DNA of 64,000 nucleotides, from contig JBGVNP010000063.1 of the NCBI GenBank assembly GCA_045125655.1, positions 1 through 64,000 of the forward strand, read 5' to 3'. The notes beneath the pieces were generated by a model. It had not been told where the DNA came from. It saw only the letters and a list, made by a program, of their open reading frames with translations, and ran no database searches. Origin of the DNA: RGIG4608 sp045125655 (GTDB taxonomy: Bacteria > Bacillota > Clostridia > Oscillospirales > CAG-272). The translations under genes were made by a program, and so were the position numbers. Shown here in pieces: positions 18,357-27,102 of this stretch. The first letter of the stretch is position 1, and each line of letters begins with the position of its first letter.

Positions 18357-19643
18357 ATGCTTTCAACTGATATTGTAAAGGCATACGAGGACATTCTCAT
18401 AGAGGAGCTTCAAGTTGCCATGGGGTGCACCGAGCCCATAGCTATCGCATACGCATCCGCTATTGCGCGAGACGCGCTTGGAGTTGTTCCGCAAAGGATA
18501 ACTGTAAGACTCAGCGGCAATATTATAAAGAACGTAAAAAGCGTTATCGTTCCATCCACTGCGGGAATGCACGGAATAGAGAGCGCAGTTGCTGCAGGTG
18601 TTATCTCTAACAGATACGATTTAAAGCTCGAGCTTTTATCGAACTTACATGACAAGGATATACCGTTAATTCAACAGCTCAAAGAAAAATGTGAAATAAT
18701 ACTCGAGGAGCTCGAAAGTCCTTGCAATTTTGACCTTTTTATAAAAGCAGAAGCTGATGGTCATAAAGCGAAGGTAAGAATATCCGATTATCATACTAAC
18801 GTGGTTTTGGTAGAGCTTGACGGCAAGGATCTTACTCCCCATTATAGAAACGAAAGCGCAGAGATAGGCAAGAGCTTAAAGAAGGCGGACAGAGGACTTC
18901 TGAACGTTAAGGACGTGGTAGAGTTCGCTGAAAGTGCCGATCTGTCAAGAATCAAACCCCACCTTCTTAAGCAGATCGAGATGAATATGGCTATTGCCAA
19001 TGAAGGACTCACAAACGATTACGGTGCAACCATAGGAAAGATACTTTATCAGAACGGAAATGCAACCTTAAAGGATAGAATAAAGGGCTATGCAGCGGCA
19101 GGAAGTGATGCTCGAATGAGTGGATGCGAATTGCCCGTGTGCATCATTTCGGGCAGTGGAAACCAAGGCATCACCGCATCCGTGCCCGTGGTGGTATATG
19201 CCCGTGAAAACGGAATAGATGAGGAAACAATGCTAAGAGCTCTCCTTGTTTCTGACCTTTTGACAATACATCAAAAAACGGGTATAGGAACACTTTCAGC
19301 ATATTGCGGTGCAATAAGTGCAGGTGTTGGAGCGGGCGCAGGTATCTGTTATCTTAAGGGAGGAAGATATCACGAGATTGCACATACTCTTGTAAATGCG
19401 GTTGCCATCCTTTCGGGAACAATATGCGACGGAGCTAAGGCATCCTGCGCGGCAAAGATAGCGATGGCAGTGGAGGCAGGACTTGTAGGATGTGATATGT
19501 CCTTTGCTAACAAGCAATTTTACGGCGGTGACGGAATTGTTAAAAAGGGTGTTGAAAACACCATTCGCAACGTGGGACTTCTTGCAAGAGAAGGAATGAG
19601 CACCACTGATAAAGAGATCATCAAAATAATGCTCGAAAATTAA
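18357..19643 (+). CDS. UPF0597 / L-cysteine desulfidase-like (CyuA/YhaM type) protein
   Basis: A 428-residue protein of the UPF0597 family, related to the serine dehydratase alpha fold. The family's characterised members (YhaM/CyuA, archaeal CdsB) are oxygen-sensitive [4Fe-4S] enzymes that split L-cysteine into pyruvate, sulfide and ammonia. Visible: the N-terminal G-C-T-E-P-I-A-I motif, then G-C-E-L-P-V-C and the later I-C-D-G-A-K-A-S-C-A-A-K, whose Cys residues are candidate cluster ligands. The start at 18357 is set by AAGGAGG 7 bases upstream and by the promoter. The M16C protease follows after 34 bases and may be cotranscribed. Family strong, exact substrate moderate. Confidence 0.88.
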   Translation: MLSTDIVKAYEDILIEELQVAMGCTEPIAIAYASAIARDALGVVPQRITVRLSGNIIKNVKSVIVPSTAGMHGIESAVAAGVISNRYDLKLELLSNLHDKDIPLIQQLKEKCEIILEELESPCNFDLFIKAEADGHKAKVRISDYHTNVVLVELDGKDLTPHYRNESAEIGKSLKKADRGLLNVKDVVEFAESADLSRIKPHLLKQIEMNMAIANEGLTNDYGATIGKILYQNGNATLKDRIKGYAAAGSDARMSGCELPVCIISGSGNQGITASVPVVVYARENGIDEETMLRALLVSDLLTIHQKTGIGTLSAYCGAISAGVGAGAGICYLKGGRYHEIAHTLVNAVAILSGTICDGAKASCAAKIAMAVEAGLVGCDMSFANKQFYGGDGIVKKGVENTIRNVGLLAREGMSTTDKEIIKIMLEN

Positions 19644-19677
19644 TAAGTTAACAAAATCATTACATAAAGGAGAACCT

Positions 19678-22482
19678 ATGAAAAACTTTACTTTTACTAA
19701 CAAAACAAGATTTGACTCCTGCGGATACGACGTTTACGAATATGATCATATAAGCGGAGCAAAGCTTATATATATCGATTCGGGTACGGAGGAAAAATCC
19801 TTCTGCGCGGCGTTTAAAACGATTCCCGAGGATTCAACGGGCGTGTTCCATATTCTTGAACATTCCGTGCTTGACGGCTCAAAGAACTATCCTATGAATT
19901 CTCCATTCCTCTTTATGCTTAAGAACTCAATGAATACCTTTCTTAATGCAATGACCTTCCAGGGTAAAACTATGTATCCCTGTGCATCCTGTAACCCCGA
20001 TGATTTTGAAAATCTCATGAAGGTATATCTTGATGCAGTATTCAACCCCCTTCTTGCAGAGGGTACGTTTCTTCGAGAGGGATGGCATATTGAAAAGGCA
20101 GAGAACGGCTATGATATAAAGGGTGTAGTTTATAACGAGATGCAGGGTGCGGGCGCATCCATTCAGCGTCAGCTTTACGGTGCAATGACTGCCGACCTTT
20201 ACCCCGATACCTATCAGAAATACAATAGCGGCGGTGAGCCCTCTGTAATTCCTTCGCTTACTTACGAGAACTACCTTGCGGCTTATAGAAAGTATTACAG
20301 TACCGCAAACTGTGTGCTTTTCCTTCGCGGAAATATGGATATCGACAGATATACTGATATAATCGACAAGTGGCTTGCGGGCGCGTCGCAGGAGAGAAAC
20401 GATATAAGACATACCGTTCAGGGACCCAATCACAGAGTGTGTGAGCACGAGTATCCCATTTCTCCCTCGGAGGATACAAAGGGCAAGACAAACATCATAT
20501 ATTCCTATAACGTAGGTATGTATAACGATGCCGAAAGACAGATGGCGGCAGGACTTCTTGCAAACTATCTTATGGATAATAGCTCCTCTCCTCTTAAAAA
20601 AGCACTCACGTCAAGCGGACTTATGGCTGATGCGGATATCTATGATTCAAGTGACGATATCCAGACCTCTTGGGGCTTTGCGGCATATAACACTGAGAAG
20701 GAACACTGCGACACCATCAAGAAAATAATTGACGATACCATTCAAGGCATCATTGATAACGGAATAGATAAGGAAATCATGCTTTCACAGATTTCATCAA
20801 CCCGTTTTAAGATGAAGGAGCAGAGAAATGCAGTAACAGGACTTTGCATCTACGATTTTATCAATATCGCAAATAACTCCTTCTACGGTGTGCCTCTCAA
20901 TACTTATTTTGAGATCGATGATACCTTTGAAAAATTCGAGCGTGAGCTTGATAACGGATATTTTGAAAATCTTCTTCGCGAGATATTCTTTGAAAACGAG
21001 ATAACAGCAATCAGCGTCCTTGTTCCCGTGCAGAGAGAATCAAGTGCCGCCCATCTTGCAACCGTTGAAAAGTACACCGCACCTCTTTCTGACGATCTCA
21101 AGGACGAAGCATTCAAGAGATTTGTTGACGGCACAAAGGAGGCAATGGACAGAGATACTCCCGAGGCGATTTCAAAAATGCCCACACTTTCTCTTGATAA
21201 GCTCACAAAGGAGCTTCCCAAAAAGGAATTTAACGTTGAGGGTAACGTTCTTCATACACCTGCCAAAACAAACGGCATAGCATATTACCGATTCTATTTC
21301 TCACTTGCAGGACTTGATGCAGACGAGATAATGACTGTAGAGCTTCTTTCAAGATCTCTCGGTGACTTTGCAACGGACTCTCATACCCCCTCCGAGCTTT
21401 CCAATATGCTCAACCGATATGCAGGCAAGTGGAAATTCAGCACAACAACGATCTCTCCCACTATGGATAAGGCAGAGCCATATCTTGTTGTAAGCGTGGC
21501 TTGTCTTGAAAATAATGCACCAAAGGCGCTTGCAATCATAAGTGAAATTCTTACAAAGACAGTTTATGACGAGGAAACTGCCAAAACCGTTCTTGCACGC
21601 GAGCTCAATAATACAAGAATGCAGTTTATGGGCAACGGCGTGGGACTTGCACTCAACACCTCCGAATCCCTCATCTCTGCAAGCGGATATTACAGTACCC
21701 TCACAGGCGGTTATCCTATCTTCACTAAGATTCAGGAATATGCAAATGCCCCCAAGACATTCTGTGATAATGCAAAAGCACTTCTTGGAAGAGTATTCAA
21801 CGCTGAAAATCTCTGCTATACAGGCCTTACGGGAGATAAGGAGCTTCTTGTTAATAAGCTCGAGCTTCCCGAAGGCGCAAAGCTTGACGGTGCAACGCTT
21901 ACAAATCCCGAAACAAAGAAGGTAGCGTTTGCAATTCCTGCAGGAATTAGCTTTAACTGCCGTTCGCTTGATATAAGTGGTATTCTTCCTTTCAGTGGAA
22001 AACATATAGCGCTCTCCAATCTTCTTTCTCTTGGATATTTGTGGCACAATATCAGAGAGGTCGGCGGTGCTTACGGAACAGGACTCCGTTTTGCAAGACG
22101 CGGTGCGTTGAACGTTTATTCATATCGCGATCCCAAGGTTAAGGAAACCTATGAGATATACGATAATATCGCAAATTATCTTGCAAATACTGAATTTACC
22201 GACGGTGAGATTCTCGGATGTATAATCAGTACACTTGCAGATTTTGTTAATCCCAAATCCGTGGAGCAAGAGGGAATTGAGAATGAAATGAGCCACCTTG
22301 CAAATTATACCTATGAGGAAAGAGCAAAGCATATGGCAGAGGTTCTCTCCTTTAATAAAGAGGATATAAAGAGCTTCGTTCCCATATTTGAAGCATTCAG
22401 CTCTCACTGCGCGGAATGCTCGGTAGGTAACGGTGCAAACCAAAACGATTATGGTAAATTTGATGAAATTATCAATCTTTAA
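19678..22482 (+). CDS. Peptidase M16C, presequence-protease-like zinc metallopeptidase
   Basis: A 934-residue pitrilysin-family protease, full length for M16C (about 970). The inverted zinc motif HxxEH is H-I-L-E-H at 58-62, with distal ligand Glu154 in V-V-Y-N-E-M-Q-G-A. The four-domain M16C architecture (two M16 halves plus the M16C-associated region) degrades peptides of roughly 10-65 residues inside a closed chamber. There is no signal peptide, so it is cytoplasmic and probably clears small peptides. AAAGGAG precedes the ATG. Confidence 0.95.
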   Translation: MKNFTFTNKTRFDSCGYDVYEYDHISGAKLIYIDSGTEEKSFCAAFKTIPEDSTGVFHILEHSVLDGSKNYPMNSPFLFMLKNSMNTFLNAMTFQGKTMYPCASCNPDDFENLMKVYLDAVFNPLLAEGTFLREGWHIEKAENGYDIKGVVYNEMQGAGASIQRQLYGAMTADLYPDTYQKYNSGGEPSVIPSLTYENYLAAYRKYYSTANCVLFLRGNMDIDRYTDIIDKWLAGASQERNDIRHTVQGPNHRVCEHEYPISPSEDTKGKTNIIYSYNVGMYNDAERQMAAGLLANYLMDNSSSPLKKALTSSGLMADADIYDSSDDIQTSWGFAAYNTEKEHCDTIKKIIDDTIQGIIDNGIDKEIMLSQISSTRFKMKEQRNAVTGLCIYDFINIANNSFYGVPLNTYFEIDDTFEKFERELDNGYFENLLREIFFENEITAISVLVPVQRESSAAHLATVEKYTAPLSDDLKDEAFKRFVDGTKEAMDRDTPEAISKMPTLSLDKLTKELPKKEFNVEGNVLHTPAKTNGIAYYRFYFSLAGLDADEIMTVELLSRSLGDFATDSHTPSELSNMLNRYAGKWKFSTTTISPTMDKAEPYLVVSVACLENNAPKALAIISEILTKTVYDEETAKTVLARELNNTRMQFMGNGVGLALNTSESLISASGYYSTLTGGYPIFTKIQEYANAPKTFCDNAKALLGRVFNAENLCYTGLTGDKELLVNKLELPEGAKLDGATLTNPETKKVAFAIPAGISFNCRSLDISGILPFSGKHIALSNLLSLGYLWHNIREVGGAYGTGLRFARRGALNVYSYRDPKVKETYEIYDNIANYLANTEFTDGEILGCIISTLADFVNPKSVEQEGIENEMSHLANYTYEERAKHMAEVLSFNKEDIKSFVPIFEAFSSHCAECSVGNGANQNDYGKFDEIINL

Positions 22483-22487
22483 TCGAA

Positions 22488-22523
22488 TAAAAAGGAGCGT
22501 CTGCATTTGCGGGCGCTCTTTTT
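22488..22523 (+). terminator. Terminator after the M16C protease gene
   Basis: Stem GAGCG/CGCTC (22495-22499 and 22514-22518), extended by A-T pairs and followed by five T. Confidence 0.75.
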
Positions 22524-22634
22524 ATAAAAACTATGACAGCATAAATATTCAAAAAAACGGTCGCATTTATTAAATTTTTACAGTAAAAAGTGAATATTTA
22601 AATGAATAATGTGAATATGGATATACAAAACAAT

Positions 22635-22691
22635 AAAAATTGATAAAAAATATCAATTTTTGTTGACAAATCAACAATACAATGATATAAT
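22635..22691 (+). promoter_or_regulatory. Consensus promoter overlapped by two palindromes (candidate operators)
   Basis: A perfect sigma-A promoter, TTGACA (22663-22668), 17 bp, TATAAT (22686-22691). The -35 is embedded in the inverted repeat TTGTTGA-CAAA-TCAACAA (22660-22677). Directly upstream is a second, perfect 11-bp inverted repeat (arms 22635-22645 and 22651-22661). The arrangement suggests repressor control of the acetyltransferase gene; no regulator is identifiable next to it. Confidence 0.65.
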
Positions 22692-22751
22692 ACACAAAAA
22701 TGTCGCAATATGTAACATTTTTATTCAAAAATAGAAAGTTAGGAAAGACCT

Positions 22752-23876
22752 ATGTCAATAACCATTAAAGAAGTCGTCAGAAAAAAGGATCTTGTTAATT
22801 GGGTTAGATTTCCCAATGAGCTTTATAAGAACGATAAAAACTTCGTTCCTTTTTTGGAAAATGACGAGATTGATACATTCACCAAGGGTAAAAATCCCTC
22901 TTATGAATTTTGCGATACCAAGTTGTTTTTAGCGTATAAGGATGATAAAATTGTCGGCAGAATCGGCGGTCTTATCAATCACGCATATAATAAAAAGTGG
23001 GAACAGAATGCCATTCGTTTTACAAGATTCGACTTTATAGATGACTATGAGGTTTCAAAGAAGCTCTTTGATGCAGTAGTAGCTTGGGGTAAGGAGCTTG
23101 GATATAACGAGATAAACGGTCCTATGGGCTTTAACGATACTGACCATCAGGGAATGCTCGTTGAGGGCTTTGATCAATTCAACATGTCCATCACGTTCTA
23201 CAACCACCCCTATTATTTGGATCATATGGAAAAATTGGGACTTGAAAAATCCATCGACTGGATCGAATATAAGATTATATGTCCCGAAAAACCCGATGAG
23301 CGTATTGAAAGACTCTCCAAGCGCTTGCTTGATAGAGGCAAATACACCGCAGTAACGTATACCGACCGAAAGGTTCTTTATAACGATGCTTTTGAAGCCT
23401 TCAAGGTGGTTGACGAAGCGGAGGCAATACTTTTCGGTACAGTTCCGCTTACCGATGCAGTTATCAAGAATATGATTGATAACTATATTCCTCTCGTTCA
23501 TCTTGATTATATATGCTCAGTAAAGGATACTGAAGGAAAAATCGTAGCATTCGGAGTTATGGTTCCGTCACTTGCCAAGGCGTTCAAAAAATCAAACGGT
23601 AAGATGTTCCCATTTGGAATCGTTGGTATGCTTAAGGCATTGAAGTGCTATAACGATACGCTTGAAATGTATTTCGTTGCAGTTGATCCCAAGCATCAGA
23701 TGTTTGGAGTTCCCGCAATACTTATGGATACACTTGTGAGAAATTGTATTAAGAATAACGTGCGCTACTGTGAAACAGGACCGATGCTTGAAACGAACAA
23801 AGCGGTTCACGGAATGTGGAAGTACTTTGATAAGGAACAGCATAAGCGCCGTCGCTGCTATAAAAAATCTATTTAA
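22752..23876 (+). CDS. GNAT-like N-acetyltransferase (YghO-type)
   Basis: A 374-residue protein of the conserved group often named GTP cyclohydrolase/YghO-like GNAT proteins. The G-R-I-G-G-L-I-N-H segment (residues about 73-81) is at the acetyl-CoA pyrophosphate-loop position of an N-terminal half, and E-M-Y-F-V-A-V-D-P followed by G-V-P-A-I-L-M-D-T resembles the second GNAT-like half. The N-terminal P-x-F-L-E-N-D-E stretch is typical of this group. The acceptor is unknown. It is transcribed alone from a consensus promoter with palindromic operator-like repeats and ends in a shared terminator. Family moderately sure, function unknown. Confidence 0.75.
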   Translation: MSITIKEVVRKKDLVNWVRFPNELYKNDKNFVPFLENDEIDTFTKGKNPSYEFCDTKLFLAYKDDKIVGRIGGLINHAYNKKWEQNAIRFTRFDFIDDYEVSKKLFDAVVAWGKELGYNEINGPMGFNDTDHQGMLVEGFDQFNMSITFYNHPYYLDHMEKLGLEKSIDWIEYKIICPEKPDERIERLSKRLLDRGKYTAVTYTDRKVLYNDAFEAFKVVDEAEAILFGTVPLTDAVIKNMIDNYIPLVHLDYICSVKDTEGKIVAFGVMVPSLAKAFKKSNGKMFPFGIVGMLKALKCYNDTLEMYFVAVDPKHQMFGVPAILMDTLVRNCIKNNVRYCETGPMLETNKAVHGMWKYFDKEQHKRRRCYKKSI

Positions 23877-23894
23877 AAATGAATAAAAGATAAC

Positions 23895-23925
23895 AAAAAA
23901 CGGCGAAAAATTTCGCCGTTTTTTC
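23895..23925. terminator. Bidirectional terminator
   Basis: A 9-bp perfect stem ACGGCGAAA/TTTCGCCGT (23900-23908 and 23911-23919) with A6 before and T6 after, between two converging genes. Confidence 0.9.
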
Positions 23926-23960
23926 ATTCACATAAAAATGCATATTTATTAATAAATTAT

Positions 23961-24737
23961 TCACAGACTTTTGAGCCATTTATCTGCAAGATCTACCCAT
24001 ACCGAGCAGGGATGGGGGGCATTTTCAGGGATATCATGACAGGTTTCGTGTGTAGCAAGAGAAAGTCCGTGGTAGCCGTCGGGGAATAAAACAAGCTCGT
24101 GTTTTACGCCGTTTTTAGTAAGCGCCTCTGCAAGATTTTTAGAGTTTTGAACGGGTACGCAACCATCGTTTTCGGTGTGCCAGATAAATGCGGGAGGAGT
24201 ATCAGTATCCACGTGTAAATCAAGTGAAAACTGATATTTTTGCTCATCTGTAGGGGTGTCATTTCCGCAGAAATTATAAAGCGTTCCAAGGTGTGTTTCA
24301 CAGGTCGCAGTAACTACGGGATAGCAGAGAACCATCGCATCGGGACGAGCCGCTTTTTCAAGCAAGGTTCCGCTTGAAAGCGCAAGATGACCACCTGCCG
24401 AAAAACCAATTACAAAAACCTTGTCAGCCCTTATATTATAAGACTCGGCATTGTCTCTGATATGCTTGATAGCTGCCTCAATCTCTCGCAAGGGACGAAG
24501 CTCTGAAGCCATTTTTGCAATCGAATATTTGAGTACAAAAGCATTATATCCGCGCGCCAAAAACTCTATAGCAATCGGCTCATTTTCGCGGTCCGAAGTG
24601 AACTCGTAGCCACCGCCCGGGCATATTAATACGGCGCGTCTTGGCTCGTTTGACATCTCAGGAGGATTGTCGCGAATATAGCTAACAAGATGTGCATTTT
24701 CATCCTGCGGAAATATGTATAATTTTTCAATTTTCAT
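23961..24737 (-). CDS. Alpha/beta hydrolase, acetyl-esterase/lipase-like
   Basis: A 258-residue cytoplasmic esterase. The nucleophile elbow G-F-S-A-G-G carries the catalytic Ser. The oxyanion-hole motif C-P-G-G-G-Y is near the N-terminus. The acid lies in the W-H-T-E-N-D-G-C-V-P segment, and the C-terminal D-G-Y-H-G-L-S supplies the His. This matches COG0657-type acetylxylan/carbohydrate esterases. The GTG at 24746 overlaps the GAGGTG ribosome site, so the ATG at 24737 is taken as the start. Divergent from the gene at 24853. Confidence 0.88.
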   Translation of the reverse strand: MKIEKLYIFPQDENAHLVSYIRDNPPEMSNEPRRAVLICPGGGYEFTSDRENEPIAIEFLARGYNAFVLKYSIAKMASELRPLREIEAAIKHIRDNAESYNIRADKVFVIGFSAGGHLALSSGTLLEKAARPDAMVLCYPVVTATCETHLGTLYNFCGNDTPTDEQKYQFSLDLHVDTDTPPAFIWHTENDGCVPVQNSKNLAEALTKNGVKHELVLFPDGYHGLSLATHETCHDIPENAPHPCSVWVDLADKWLKSL

Positions 24738-24852
24738 TAAAATCACCTCTTTAAATTCATTATATCACCAAAAGTTTTTTTGTCAATATAAATGTATATT
24801 TTTCATAGCTTGGGGCAAAATATTTTCACCAAATTTATCAAGGAGAAAAAAT

Positions 24853-25302
24853 ATGAATAACCCAAATAAATCCAAGGATTGCGAGCTCCTTCAGGACATT
24901 TATTCCAACGTAAAAATGGGCTCCGAATCGATTATTAATTTGCTTCCCAAAATCAAAAATGACGATATGAAATTGCTTATGACAAACCAGCTTGACCAGT
25001 ATGAAAGATATGCACAAAACGTAAAGGATCAGCTCGTTTCTCAGGGTGTTGAGCCCAAGGAACCAAACCCTATGTCAAAGCTTAGTGCAAAGATCGGAAT
25101 GGAAATGAAATCAATGCAGGATAGCACTACAAGTCATATGGCGGAGATGATGGTGCAGGGCTCAACAATGGATGTTACTGATCTTTTGCAGAAGGCAAAT
25201 GCCTATGAAGATTACCCTGAATGTCGAAATTCCGTAAAGCTTGCCAAGGAAATTGTGGCTTTTGAGGAAAAAAATATCGAAAAAATGAAGGAGTTTCTAT
25301 AA
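24853..25302 (+). CDS. Conserved small helical protein, ferritin-like candidate
   Basis: A 149-residue, almost fully helical protein. Two pairs of long helices with regularly placed Glu/His/Tyr (E-R-Y and S-H-M-A-E-M-M) give a four-helix, ferritin-like look; a type I recall as widespread and uncharacterised in Clostridia. No Fe-binding E-x-x-H pair is convincing, so a redox role is not claimed. The start is fixed by AAGGAG 7 bases before the ATG at 24853. The gene stands alone between a divergent esterase gene and a separate promoter at 25330. Confidence 0.65.
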   Translation: MNNPNKSKDCELLQDIYSNVKMGSESIINLLPKIKNDDMKLLMTNQLDQYERYAQNVKDQLVSQGVEPKEPNPMSKLSAKIGMEMKSMQDSTTSHMAEMMVQGSTMDVTDLLQKANAYEDYPECRNSVKLAKEIVAFEEKNIEKMKEFL

Positions 25303-25329
25303 AAATACTGGATTTATATCAAATTTTGA

Positions 25330-25358
25330 TTGACACGCGCGCTAAAATGATATATAAT
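25330..25358 (+). promoter_or_regulatory. Consensus promoter before the DUF1858 gene
   Basis: TTGACA (25330-25335), 17 bp, TATAAT (25353-25358), a perfect match, 35 bases before the start codon. Confidence 0.9.
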
Positions 25359-25392
25359 ATCTTATATACTTTTTAGATAGGAGAATTCAAAA

Positions 25393-25593
25393 ATGAAGGT
25401 AACAAAAGAATCCATCATCGGTGACGTTCTTGATTATAATCGCGATACAGCACAGTTTTTCTTTGAGATAGGCATGCATTGCCTTGGCTGTCCCGCATCC
25501 CGCGGAGAGTCCATTGCTGACGCTTGTGCAGTTCACGGAACAGATCCCGATAAGCTTGTTGAAAAGCTCAACGCTTTTCTTGGCAACGAATAA
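25393..25593 (+). CDS. DUF1858 domain protein (small C-x-x-C protein)
   Basis: A 66-residue protein that is a single DUF1858 domain, also found as a module in hydroxylamine-reductase and hybrid-cluster-related proteins. The M-H-C-L-G-C-P-A-S motif carries a Cys pair suited to metal or redox chemistry. It starts K-V-T-K-E-S-I-I-G-D-V, typical of the family. TAGGAG precedes the ATG. It has a perfect promoter and its own terminator, placed just in front of trmK. Confidence 0.85.
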   Translation: MKVTKESIIGDVLDYNRDTAQFFFEIGMHCLGCPASRGESIADACAVHGTDPDKLVEKLNAFLGNE

Positions 25594-25621
25594 AAAAAGA
25601 GCCTTGCAAAAGGCTCTTTTT
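25594..25621 (+). terminator. Terminator between the DUF1858 gene and trmK
   Basis: An 8-bp stem AGAGCCTT/AAGGCTCT (25598-25605 and 25610-25617) followed by T4. It ends 14 bases before the trmK start. No separate promoter for trmK is visible, so it may act as a partial terminator that sets a lower level for the downstream genes. Confidence 0.8.
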
Positions 25622-25635
25622 GCTCTGGAGAAAAT

Positions 25636-26319
25636 ATGGAAATTATTAAAATAAATGACAGATTGCTTACTGCCGTTCCGTTTGTCAGAGAGGGCAAATG
25701 CTTTGCTGATATAGGAACGGATCACGCATATCTGCCGATATACTTACTTCAAAATAACAAGATTTCAAAAGCAGTTGCAGCGGATATAAACCGAGGTCCT
25801 CTTGATAAAGCCGAGGAAAATATCGCTAAATACGGTATGGCAGATAGTATCAAGACCGTACTTTGCGATGGGCTTAAGGGGCTTAACTCAAATGATGCGG
25901 ATGACGTTGCGATATTTGGCATGGGTGGAGAGCTTATAGTAAAGATAATTGACGAAGCTCCGTGGCTTAAGAACGCGGACAAGCGTTTGATCCTTCAGCC
26001 CATGACTCATCCCGAAAAGCTTCGCGAATATCTTGCAAAAAACGGCTTTAAAATCATAGGAGAAACTCTATCCTACGATCGCGAAAAGATATATCAAACC
26101 ATATGCGCGGAGTTTGATGGCAATGTCAGAGAATATGATGCATTTACTCTGCTTTACGGTGAATTTATACTTGGAGAAAAGAGTGAATTGCTTTTGTCGC
26201 TTATGCTTACCGAGAAGAAAAAGCTAATAAGAAAAATTGAGGGTAAGCGCGCAGGAAACGAGGACGTTTCCTATGAAAGTGAAATACTTGAAGCTATTGA
26301 AAAATACATAGAGAGGTAA
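25636..26319 (+). CDS. trmK: tRNA (adenine(22)-N(1))-methyltransferase TrmK
   Basis: A 227-residue SAM-dependent methyltransferase that makes m1A22 in tRNA. The SAM loop is A-D-I-G-T-D-H-A-Y-L-P-I, and the conserved I-F-G-M-G-G-E-L and L-I-L-Q-P-M-T-H motifs identify TrmK (YqfN). The length fits. It precedes yqfO by 5 bases, the same pair as in Bacillus. TGGAGA is the ribosome site. Confidence 0.95.
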   Translation: MEIIKINDRLLTAVPFVREGKCFADIGTDHAYLPIYLLQNNKISKAVAADINRGPLDKAEENIAKYGMADSIKTVLCDGLKGLNSNDADDVAIFGMGGELIVKIIDEAPWLKNADKRLILQPMTHPEKLREYLAKNGFKIIGETLSYDREKIYQTICAEFDGNVREYDAFTLLYGEFILGEKSELLLSLMLTEKKKLIRKIEGKRAGNEDVSYESEILEAIEKYIER

Positions 26320-26324
26320 CTGAT

Positions 26325-27092
26325 ATGACGATTAACGAGCTTAGTAGATACATGAATGAAAAAATTCCGCGAGAGCTTTCTTGCTCTTGGGATAATGACG
26401 GTCTTATGTGTTGCCCTGATGGCAATCGAGGCGTAAAAAAAGCACTTTTCACTATGGACGTAACTCCCGAAGCGATTGAGCATGCGATTGAGGGTGGATA
26501 TGATGTTATCATTTCTCACCACCCCTTGATCTTCCGCGGAGTAAAGACTGTTTCAGGCGATCTTGGTATTCCCGCAAGAATTATCAAGCTCATCAAAAAT
26601 GACGTGTCGGTTATGTCCTACCACACTCGCTTTGATGCAGTTGACGGTGGAGTAAACGATGCTCTTGCAGACCTTTTTGAGCTTACCGACGTTGAAAAGG
26701 TAGCGTGCGACGGAATTGAGCTTATGAGAGTTGGAAATCTTCCCGAGGAGCTTGATATTGAGCATTTTGTGGCAGTTGTTTGTGCCAAGCTCGGATGTGA
26801 GCATTTGAATTATGGCAATAACAGTGGCAAGGTGAAAAAACTCGCACTTGTTGGTGGCGGTGGCGGAAGCTATATAAGAGAAGCCGCGGCAAGTGGGGCA
26901 GATACCTATCTTTCGGGTGAAATCGGTTATCACAATCTCACCGATTGCAAGGATTACAGAATCAATCTTATTGAGGCGGGTCACTATTTTACAGAGAGAA
27001 TAGCACTCTACAATCTTTCTCAATTAGTGCATGAATTTGACGAATCAATTCAATGCGATTTTTTTGAATCCAATACAATAAATCAAATATAG
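26325..27092 (+). CDS. Nif3-like dinuclear metal-centre protein (YqfO family)
   Basis: A 255-residue NIF3/YqfO protein. Metal-ligand motifs seen: I-I-S-H-H-P-L-I-F, S-Y-H-T-R-F-D-A-V-D-G-G-V-N-D, and the C-terminal E-A-G-H-Y-F-T-E. It lacks the extra central domain of longer Bacillus YqfO (about 370), so it is the compact form. The biochemical role is unsettled for the family (GTP cyclohydrolase 1 type 2 homologue by annotation). Partner of trmK in one operon; also followed by the degenerate phosphoesterase 10 bases later. Confidence 0.93.
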   Translation: MTINELSRYMNEKIPRELSCSWDNDGLMCCPDGNRGVKKALFTMDVTPEAIEHAIEGGYDVIISHHPLIFRGVKTVSGDLGIPARIIKLIKNDVSVMSYHTRFDAVDGGVNDALADLFELTDVEKVACDGIELMRVGNLPEELDIEHFVAVVCAKLGCEHLNYGNNSGKVKKLALVGGGGGSYIREAAASGADTYLSGEIGYHNLTDCKDYRINLIEAGHYFTERIALYNLSQLVHEFDESIQCDFFESNTINQI

Positions 27093-27102
27093 GGGGATAA
27101 AT

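Noticed and set aside
21349..22047. Open frame of 232 codons on the minus strand
   Set aside because: Fully inside and antisense to the M16C protease, no ribosome site, no recognisable protein features.
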